DNA of 40,027 nucleotides from CAZKCK01 sp964552325 (lineage in GTDB: Bacteria; Bacteroidota; Bacteroidia; Bacteroidales; TTA-H9), in assembly GCA_964552325.1 (NCBI GenBank), contig CAZKHA010000014.1, forward strand, positions 1 to 40,027, in the 5' to 3' direction. Below are positions 34,081 through 40,027 of this stretch, in pieces. The notes under the pieces were generated by a model. The model saw nothing but the letters and a program-made list of their open reading frames with translations, made no database searches and was not told the DNA's origin. A program made the position numbers and the translations under genes. Each line of letters starts with the position of its first letter. Position 1 is the stretch's first letter.

Positions 34081-34104
34081 CTTAGGCAAGATTAATCGAA
34101 TACC

Positions 34105-34112
34105 CAAAATTA
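34105..34112 (-). promoter_or_regulatory. -7 promoter element of the hybrid kinase
   Basis: The minus strand reads TAATTTTG, 24 nt before the ATG at 34080, and inside the longer open frame, which is why the shorter start is preferred. Confidence 0.5.
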
Positions 34113-34248
34113 CAGTTTTATTAACAACTATTGATAAACATTGAAAAAATAGCCATTTAAACATGCAGTTATTGGCTGAACAATTGCATTAAAGCTGCAA
34201 AAAAAGCAAACAAAACATTGGTTAGAATAATGTTACACAAAAACTTCA

Positions 34249-34470
34249 CTACTCATTTGTATCTTGAAAAGGTGTTGCTGCAAACCCTAACGATGCCAAT
34301 TTCTCAATAATTTCATTTGCATTCACATCTCCTTCAATCGTTAGTAAATGCTTAGGATGCACTAAATCAACACTCCATGCTTCAACTTCTAGGATGCTAT
34401 TTAGTACCGGGGTAACCGTCCGGAGGCAATTGCTGCATTTTATGGACGTTTGGAAACAGAATTTACTCAT
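34249..34470 (-). CDS. Stand-alone heavy-metal-associated (HMA) protein
   Basis: A 73-residue ferredoxin-like HMA domain with the metal-binding pair Cys12-X2-Cys15 in IKCSNCLRTV; the usual GMTCxxC lead is changed to SIKCSNC. The pattern of strands and helices (LTIEGDVNANEIIEKLASLGF) is complete for one domain. Such proteins carry Cu(I) in the cytoplasm and hand it to a P-type ATPase. It starts three bases after the stop of the ATPase gene, so the two are translated from one mRNA and very probably work together; a CopZ-like role is the natural reading, although the changed motif and acidic tail are a caution. Confidence 0.88.
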   Translation of the reverse strand: MSKFCFQTSIKCSNCLRTVTPVLNSILEVEAWSVDLVHPKHLLTIEGDVNANEIIEKLASLGFAATPFQDTNE

Positions 34471-34473
34471 GTT

Positions 34474-36678
34474 TTATATCTTATATAAATAATTCAATCT
34501 AAGACTATTAACAACAACAGCTATAGAGCTAAATGCCATGGCCGCGCTTGCAACCATAGGGTTTAACAAAACACCAAAGGCAGGATACAAAACACCCGCC
34601 GCCAAAGGAATACATATTATGTTAAAAACAAACGCCCAAAAAAGGTTCTGTTTAATAATACGGGTTGTTTTCTTTGACAATTGGATAACCTTGGCAAAAT
34701 CAACTAAATCGCTGTGCATTAAGGTTAAACCAGCAACACCCATCGCAATGTCCGATCCTTGTCCCATGGCTACACTTACATCAGCAGAGGCCAAAGCGGC
34801 TGCATCATTTAACCCATCACCAATAAAAGCAACTATTTTACCCTTTTTCTTGTAATCATGGATTAACTCAAGTTTTTGAATTGGGGTCAAATTTGCATAA
34901 ACATGCTGTATGCCAACAACTTTTGCAATTTGATTTGCCGATACCTCATGATCTCCTGTTGCCATAACCACTTCCACACCGAGGTTTTTTAACTTTTCAA
35001 TGCCTTCTTTCGAAGTAGCTTTAAGTTCATCACTTATAGCTATTGCTGCTATGACTTTATTGTTTTTGCTAAAAAACGACATACTGTAACTGTTTTGCTT
35101 CCAGGAGTCAAGGTTTTGAGCTATTCGATTTGGTATTTCAATATCCCTTTGATAACATGCTTGCAATGAGCCAAAAAAGTAATTTTCATCCAAACTTGTC
35201 CCCATAAGCCCTATGCCTGGAATGGCCTCAGTATGAAGCTCCCCAACCCAGGTCACACCAATTGACTTCAAGTATTGAGCAGTTGCCGTTGACAAGGGGT
35301 GCTCGGAACCTGAGACGAGGGCAAGTAAAACCGAAAGATCTGCATTGTCAAGTATAAAAGTATCAATAACCTTAGGCTTGCCTTTGGTGAGTGTACCCGT
35401 TTTGTCGGTTATTACGGTAGTAATTTTGCAAGCTAGTTCCAAACTTTCGGGGTCGCGAACCAAAACCCCGTTTACGGCTGCTTGCCCAAGTGCCGCCATT
35501 AAAGCGGTAGGCGTTGCTAAGCCCAATGCACAAGGGCAAGCAATCACTAATACACTTACCGAGGTTTGTATGGCAAGTAACAGGTAATTGGCACCTCCAA
35601 TAGCCATCCAACTAGCAAACGAAATAAAGGCTGCTAATAAGACAGTTGGCACAAACCAAGCCGATAGCTTATCAACTTTTTTCTGCAAGGGGGCTTTTGA
35701 GGATTGAGCATCAACAACCGCACGAATAATGCGGGCTAAACTAGTCTCACGACCCGTTTTTTGTGCTAATATGGTAAGAACACCATTCTGAACCAAGGTT
35801 CCTGCAAGCACCATATTTCCCTTTTGCCTTTGCACAGGCAAATGTTCGCCGGTCATTGAACTTTCATCCACAAACGACTCTCCTTTAACCACTATTCCAT
35901 CAACCGGAATAACTGCTCCTGACTTTACCAATACACGGTCATGCAACTGCACTTCAGATGCCTTAATTTCAAGCTCTTGACCATTGCGTACCACACAAAC
36001 AGTTTTTGGTTGTATGTTCATAAGGGCTCTCAATGCATTGGTGCTGCCATATTTGGCCTTTTCTTCGAGATACTTGCCAACAAGCACAAAAGCAATAATT
36101 ACTGCTGCCGATTCAAAATATAAACCGCTCTCATGCCCTTGAGCGGAAATAAAATTTGGGACGAATAAATTAACGGTTGAAAACAAAAACGAAATACCCG
36201 TGCTTAAGGCTATCAGCGTATCCATTGTTGTTAATCCATGCTTCAGCAGCTTATAAGCACGGATAAAGAAATCCCTACCTGGTATCAACAGTATTATAAA
36301 TGTAAGAACAAAAGACAGGTACTGTAATGCAATCTGATTGTGCAAAAACATTCCAATTAAAAACACCGGAAGGCTTAATGCACATGCAAGCAGCATTTTA
36401 TTGCGTAGTTCAACATCTATTTTTAAATCAGCTACTTGTAGTACCGAATCCTCCAGCTTATCGGTTGGCTTTAGGCTGTAACCAATTTTTTGGAGGGTTT
36501 CTTCAAATTGCGCGGGCCCAGTCTTCGTTTCATCATAAACCATTCGCAATAAATGGGTTGCAGAATTTACCTCGGCTTGTTTAACCCCATCAAGGTGCAA
36601 TAGTACTGTTTGAATGCTTACCGCGCAAGCTGCACAACTAATGCCCGATACTACAAATGAATCCTGTACTTCGGCCAT
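34474..36678 (-). CDS. copA: Copper-transporting P-type ATPase
   Basis: A 734-residue P1B-type ATPase that pumps monovalent copper out of the cytoplasm. It has one N-terminal HMA domain (SGISCAAC, Cys15 and Cys18), eight predicted membrane helices, the actuator motif MTGEHLPV, the Cys381-Pro-Cys383 ion-binding motif, the phosphorylation motif DKTGT with Asp425, the SEHPLS nucleotide-binding motif and the hinge GDGLND. The last helices carry WAFVFN and AAMAFSS, close to the YN and MxSS signatures of Cu(I) transporters, which supports copper over zinc or cadmium. It starts 20 nt after uvrA ends and is followed at once by the HMA gene; no copper-responsive regulator is adjacent. Confidence 0.93.
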   Translation of the reverse strand: MAEVQDSFVVSGISCAACAVSIQTVLLHLDGVKQAEVNSATHLLRMVYDETKTGPAQFEETLQKIGYSLKPTDKLEDSVLQVADLKIDVELRNKMLLACALSLPVFLIGMFLHNQIALQYLSFVLTFIILLIPGRDFFIRAYKLLKHGLTTMDTLIALSTGISFLFSTVNLFVPNFISAQGHESGLYFESAAVIIAFVLVGKYLEEKAKYGSTNALRALMNIQPKTVCVVRNGQELEIKASEVQLHDRVLVKSGAVIPVDGIVVKGESFVDESSMTGEHLPVQRQKGNMVLAGTLVQNGVLTILAQKTGRETSLARIIRAVVDAQSSKAPLQKKVDKLSAWFVPTVLLAAFISFASWMAIGGANYLLLAIQTSVSVLVIACPCALGLATPTALMAALGQAAVNGVLVRDPESLELACKITTVITDKTGTLTKGKPKVIDTFILDNADLSVLLALVSGSEHPLSTATAQYLKSIGVTWVGELHTEAIPGIGLMGTSLDENYFFGSLQACYQRDIEIPNRIAQNLDSWKQNSYSMSFFSKNNKVIAAIAISDELKATSKEGIEKLKNLGVEVVMATGDHEVSANQIAKVVGIQHVYANLTPIQKLELIHDYKKKGKIVAFIGDGLNDAAALASADVSVAMGQGSDIAMGVAGLTLMHSDLVDFAKVIQLSKKTTRIIKQNLFWAFVFNIICIPLAAGVLYPAFGVLLNPMVASAAMAFSSIAVVVNSLRLNYLYKI

Positions 36679-36698
36679 GGCTTCACTTGTTAATTATC

Positions 36699-39533
36699 TT
36701 AAACATTTGCCAGAATTTTTTTCCTGAGGAACTGCGCTGTATAACTATCTTGTGTATTTACCATATCCTCGGGAGTACCCTCAAAAACAACATACCCGCC
36801 TTCATCCCCACCTTCTGGCCCTAAATCAATAAGCCAATCGGCACATTTAACAATGTCGGTATTGTGTTCAATAACAATTAGGGTATGGCCTTTCTGAATC
36901 AAAGCATCAAAAGCCCTCAACAATTTATGGATATCATGAAAATGCAAACCTGTTGTAGGTTCATCAAAAATAAACAGACCAGGTTTCTCGGCTTGGCCCT
37001 TTGCCAAGAAATAGGCAAGTTTTATGCGTTGAGCCTCGCCACCGCTTAGGGTGCTTGAAGGCTGACCCACTTTAAGGTAACCCAAGCCAACATCTTGCAG
37101 TGGCAATAACTTAGCCTTAATCCTATTACCCGCATCATTGGGCTTGGCCTCTGTACCAAAAAAGGCTATGGCTTCGTCAATAGTCATATCCAACACATCG
37201 CTAATTGATTTGTCGTGCAATTTTACATCCAGCACTTCATCTTTAAAGCGTTTTCCATGGCAACTATCGCAAGTGAGAAAAATATCGGCCATAAACTGCA
37301 TTTCGATCTTTACCCGTCCATCGCCTTCGCATTCTTCGCAACGGCCACCTTCAATATTAAATGAAAAATACCCAGGCTTATAACCTCTAACACGTGCAAG
37401 TTGTTGGTCGGCAAACAAATTACGGATTTCATCATAAGCACCAACATATGTTGCTGGATTAGAACGGGTAGAGCGTCCAATTGGATTTTGATCAACCAAT
37501 TCGATGGTTTCAAACTTTCGGTAATCACCTGTCAGCTTCACATAATTGCCTGTTTTCTCGGCAAAACCACCCGCCATTTTGCGTAGTGCCGGAAATAAAA
37601 TCCGTTTAATGAGGGTCGTTTTACCCGAACCACTTACGCCTGTCACCACGGTCATTACACCTATGGGTAGCTTAACCGTAATATTTTTCAGGTTATTCTC
37701 ATAAGCCCCCACAATTTCAACATACTCTTTCCATTTCTTCCGTTTTGCTGGCACCACAATATTCAATTTATGGTTTAGATAAAGTGCTGTAAGTGAATCA
37801 CTATGACCAAGAAGTTCCTTGGTTGTACCTGCAAATACCAGTTTACCCCCATTCATTCCAGCTTGTGGACCTATATCAATAATATAATCGGCAGCTTTTA
37901 TTACTTCTTCGTCGTGCTCAACCACAATAACGGTGTTGCCAATGTCGCGCAGTTTCTTTAAAACATCAATCAATCGGTGTGTATCGCGTGGATGAAGGCC
38001 AATACTTGGCTCATCTAAAATATACAACGAACCAACCAAACTCGATCCTAGTGAAGTGGCAAGGTTTAAGCGTTGTGATTCGCCACCACTCAAAGTATTC
38101 GATAAGCGGTTGAGGTTGAGGTATCCCAAGCCAACATCTGTCATTATTTTCAAACGATTGCTTATTTCTATCAACAAGCGCTTTGCTACTTGATACTCAA
38201 AATCAGAGAGGTGAATATTTTCAAAAAATGACAGCAATGCATCTATAGGCATGGCCACCAAATCAATAAGCGATCGCCCGTTTATTTTTACATAGCCGGC
38301 ATCTTTGCGAAGCCGGGTTCCTTTGCAATCGGGGCAAAGGGTTTTACCACGGTAGCGCGACAACAAGACACGGTATTGGATTTTATACACATTCTCTTCA
38401 ACCATTTTAAAAAATGCATCAATACCCTCTACGCCGCTAGTTCCGTGCCATAACGTTGCTTTTTGGTCGGACGATAACTCACAGTAAGGCTTATGGATAG
38501 GAAAATTTATTGTACGTGACGAATGAATAAAAGCATGCTTGTATTCACTTAATTTTTCCCCTTTCCAGCAACTAACGGCATCTTCGTACACCGAAAGGCT
38601 TTTATCAGGAATTACCAAGTCTTCATCAATGCCTATAACTGAACCAAACCCCTCGCAGGTTTTGCACGCGCCGAAAGGATTGTTAAAAGCAAATAAGTTA
38701 ACAGTTGGTTCTTCAAAGCTGATGCCATCTGCTTCAAAACGGCTCGAAAACTCCTTTCGCTCAAACGTGGTTTCATAGCTATGGTTCACCCAGCAACTAC
38801 CATGGCCTTCATAAAAAGCGGTTTGCACCGAGTCGCCAATCCGGCTTTGGTTGTCGGCCAGGTTATTATCAACCACAAAACGGTCAATCAACACCATAAC
38901 CTCCATTTTAGTGCTTGACTGGGATTGCTCAGCAAGCAGGTCTTCGATACGCACGATTGAATCTTCTAACAACACACGCGTAAAACCTTGTTGTAGAAGT
39001 ATCGTAAGATGATCGGCCAGGTTTCGATCGGGCATAGCTACCAATGGCGCTAGCACCATAACCTTCGATCCACTGGGCAATGCCAGTACATAATCGGTAA
39101 CATCGGTTACGGTATCCCGTTTTACAACCTCGCCAGAAATTGGCGAATAGGTAACCCCAATGCGGGCATAAAACAATTTTAAGTATTCATACACTTCCGA
39201 AGATGTACCAACCGTGGACCTTGGATTGCGGGTATTAACCTTTTGTTCGATGGCAATTGCGGGCGATATTCCTTTAATATAATCCACATCAGGCTTGCTC
39301 ATTCGTCCTAAAAACTGCCTTGCATAGGAGCTTAAACTTTCAACATACCTACGTTGCCCTTCGGCGTATAAGGTATCAAATGCCAATGATGACTTGCCAG
39401 AACCTGAAAGACCTGTGATAACCACAAACTTGTTGCGCGGAATTGCAACATCAATATTTTGGAGGTTATGCTGCCTTGCCCCTTTGATTATGATATATTT
39501 ATGTGGATCTAATTCTTCGGTACGAATGTGCAT
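36699..39533 (-). CDS. uvrA: Excinuclease ABC subunit UvrA
   Basis: UvrA finds bulky DNA lesions and loads UvrB in nucleotide excision repair. From the ATG at 39533 the protein has 944 residues; the longer frame to 39587 reads across a promoter element and adds 18 residues not typical of the family. Two ABC modules are visible: Walker A GLSGSGKSS (41-49) and GVSGSGKTT (about 635), and two signatures, LSGGESQR and LSGGEAQR. Zinc sites: CPDCKG in the middle and CEECEGDGR...CDSCHGK in the second half. In the first zinc region only one pair (CKTCEGFG) remains; the other pair of the Escherichia-type module is missing, which I believe is common in this phylum. It heads a file with copA and the HMA gene, 20 nt apart. 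Confidence 0.96.
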   Translation of the reverse strand: MHIRTEELDPHKYIIIKGARQHNLQNIDVAIPRNKFVVITGLSGSGKSSLAFDTLYAEGQRRYVESLSSYARQFLGRMSKPDVDYIKGISPAIAIEQKVNTRNPRSTVGTSSEVYEYLKLFYARIGVTYSPISGEVVKRDTVTDVTDYVLALPSGSKVMVLAPLVAMPDRNLADHLTILLQQGFTRVLLEDSIVRIEDLLAEQSQSSTKMEVMVLIDRFVVDNNLADNQSRIGDSVQTAFYEGHGSCWVNHSYETTFERKEFSSRFEADGISFEEPTVNLFAFNNPFGACKTCEGFGSVIGIDEDLVIPDKSLSVYEDAVSCWKGEKLSEYKHAFIHSSRTINFPIHKPYCELSSDQKATLWHGTSGVEGIDAFFKMVEENVYKIQYRVLLSRYRGKTLCPDCKGTRLRKDAGYVKINGRSLIDLVAMPIDALLSFFENIHLSDFEYQVAKRLLIEISNRLKIMTDVGLGYLNLNRLSNTLSGGESQRLNLATSLGSSLVGSLYILDEPSIGLHPRDTHRLIDVLKKLRDIGNTVIVVEHDEEVIKAADYIIDIGPQAGMNGGKLVFAGTTKELLGHSDSLTALYLNHKLNIVVPAKRKKWKEYVEIVGAYENNLKNITVKLPIGVMTVVTGVSGSGKTTLIKRILFPALRKMAGGFAEKTGNYVKLTGDYRKFETIELVDQNPIGRSTRSNPATYVGAYDEIRNLFADQQLARVRGYKPGYFSFNIEGGRCEECEGDGRVKIEMQFMADIFLTCDSCHGKRFKDEVLDVKLHDKSISDVLDMTIDEAIAFFGTEAKPNDAGNRIKAKLLPLQDVGLGYLKVGQPSSTLSGGEAQRIKLAYFLAKGQAEKPGLFIFDEPTTGLHFHDIHKLLRAFDALIQKGHTLIVIEHNTDIVKCADWLIDLGPEGGDEGGYVVFEGTPEDMVNTQDSYTAQFLRKKILANV

Positions 39534-39553
39534 GATAGTAAGATATAAACTTG

Positions 39554-39561
39554 CAAAAATA
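39554..39561 (-). promoter_or_regulatory. -7 promoter element of uvrA
   Basis: The minus strand reads TATTTTTG, 20 nt before the uvrA ATG at 39533, in the divergent gap with the sigma factor gene. Confidence 0.5.
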
Positions 39562-39666
39562 CGATTATTACCCCGATGAGAATTCAAAAAAAGGCTTTCA
39601 TTGCCGGCAACATCGCGCGCTTGAAGCCGATTGTTGATAAATTTAACGAAAAAAATGATTTTGCTA

Positions 39667-39696
39667 TTGCTTTTTCTTTAAAAGGTGTTATATTTG
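39667..39696 (+). promoter_or_regulatory. Promoter of the sigma factor gene
   Basis: TTG at 39667-39669 and TATATTTG at 39689-39696 are 19 bases apart, a good two-part Bacteroidota promoter. The leader to the first ATG is about 100 nt, long enough for regulation, though no clear fold was found in it. Confidence 0.65.
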
Positions 39697-39800
39697 CATA
39701 CCGTAAAGCTATGAGGTTTTACATTACTAAATTATATTACTAATAAACACGGCTTGCTTATAGGTTAATCTCTACCCTCTTAGTTGTAAACCAATTAAAC

Positions 39801-40027
39801 ATGGGAGGCTCAATGAAAAGCTACGAAATTAGCGATCAAGAGCTGATTAATCTCTATATTCAGGGAAACCATTCCTGTCTTGAAGATTTGATTAGCCGTC
39901 ATAAGAATAAAATTTTCTCCTACATCCTCACCGTTGTCAAGGATAGACATCTGGCTGAAGATTTATTTCAGGATACCTTCATGAAAGTTATAAATACCAT
40001 TAAATCTGGTAATTATAAAGAAGAAGG
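39801..40027 (+). CDS. RNA polymerase sigma factor, sigma-70/ECF family (5-prime part)
   Basis: Only the first 75 codons are in the window; the gene runs off the right edge. The fragment reads as sigma region 2: a start of the type YEISDQELINLYIQGN, then HKNKIFSYIL, then AEDLFQDTFMKVINTI, where the acidic DLFQDTF belongs to the core-RNA-polymerase-binding helix. This is typical of small ECF-type sigma factors of Bacteroidota. Two in-frame ATGs compete, at 39801 and 39813; the sequence between them contains GGGAGG placed well for a Shine-Dalgarno site before the second. The first is used here only by convention. Target genes cannot be predicted. Confidence 0.9.
   Translation, partial: MGGSMKSYEISDQELINLYIQGNHSCLEDLISRHKNKIFSYILTVVKDRHLAEDLFQDTFMKVINTIKSGNYKEE

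Noticed and set aside
34199..34234. Weak hairpin with a T-rich tract after the HMA gene
   Set aside because: Only a 6-bp AT-rich stem with the T tract several bases away; too weak to call a terminator.

Overview
The window looks like chromosomal DNA from a member of the Bacteroidota. Four signs agree. A giant secreted protein carries tandem SprB repeats and a type B (gliding-associated) C-terminal sorting domain of the type IX secretion system. The phylum's TAnnTTTG -7 promoter element precedes many genes. Several lipoproteins have lipoboxes. The gene repertoire (DUF1015 beside a short SerA, clpS-nfeD-floA, a GNAT-YoaP fusion, a synthetase-type Rel with a dead HD domain) also fits. I cannot name a genus. 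Most genes lie on the minus strand and are housekeeping; few signs of recent transfer are visible.

Layout. 1-366 holds no supported gene but a structured element with matching inverted ends. 367-6.6 kb: an alpha-2-macroglobulin lipoprotein and a small YD-repeat lipoprotein. 6.9-8.5 kb: lipA-lipB, coupled by a 1-nt overlap. 8.7-10.0 kb: an unknown 161-aa protein and a GNAT-YoaP fusion (plus strand). 10.1-10.8 kb: a compact AT-rich two-gene unit (174 aa and 54 aa) that is the best candidate here for a little-described module. 11-15 kb: rel, then the clpS-nfeD-floA operon. 15.1-17.7 kb: glmM, a GC-rich intergenic repeat, a small basic protein and recR, the last two converging on a shared TTAA. 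17.8-21.7 kb: a secreted MORN-like protein, a HAD phosphatase, DUF1015 and serA. 21.8-27.4 kb: the T9SS surface protein with nine SprB repeats. 27.4-27.8 kb: a 380-nt gap with a plus-strand promoter and strong hairpin that may encode a small RNA. 27.8-34.1 kb: clpB and a multi-PAS hybrid histidine kinase. 34.2-39.5 kb: uvrA, a copper P-type ATPase and a stand-alone HMA protein in close file. 39.8 kb to the end: the start of an ECF-type sigma factor, cut by the window edge.

Themes. Envelope and surface functions (A2M lipoprotein, SprB protein, flotillin/NfeD, MORN protein, GlmM) and stress or quality control (Rel, ClpS, ClpB, UvrA, RecR, CopA, sigma factor) dominate. A recurring regulatory feature is a -7 promoter element only 4-5 nt before the start codon (lipA, the 174-aa gene, rel, the T9SS protein), which predicts leaderless mRNAs. 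No rRNA, tRNA, CRISPR array, transposase, integrase or prophage gene was recognised. Domain borders are estimates from reading the translations; no database search was run.
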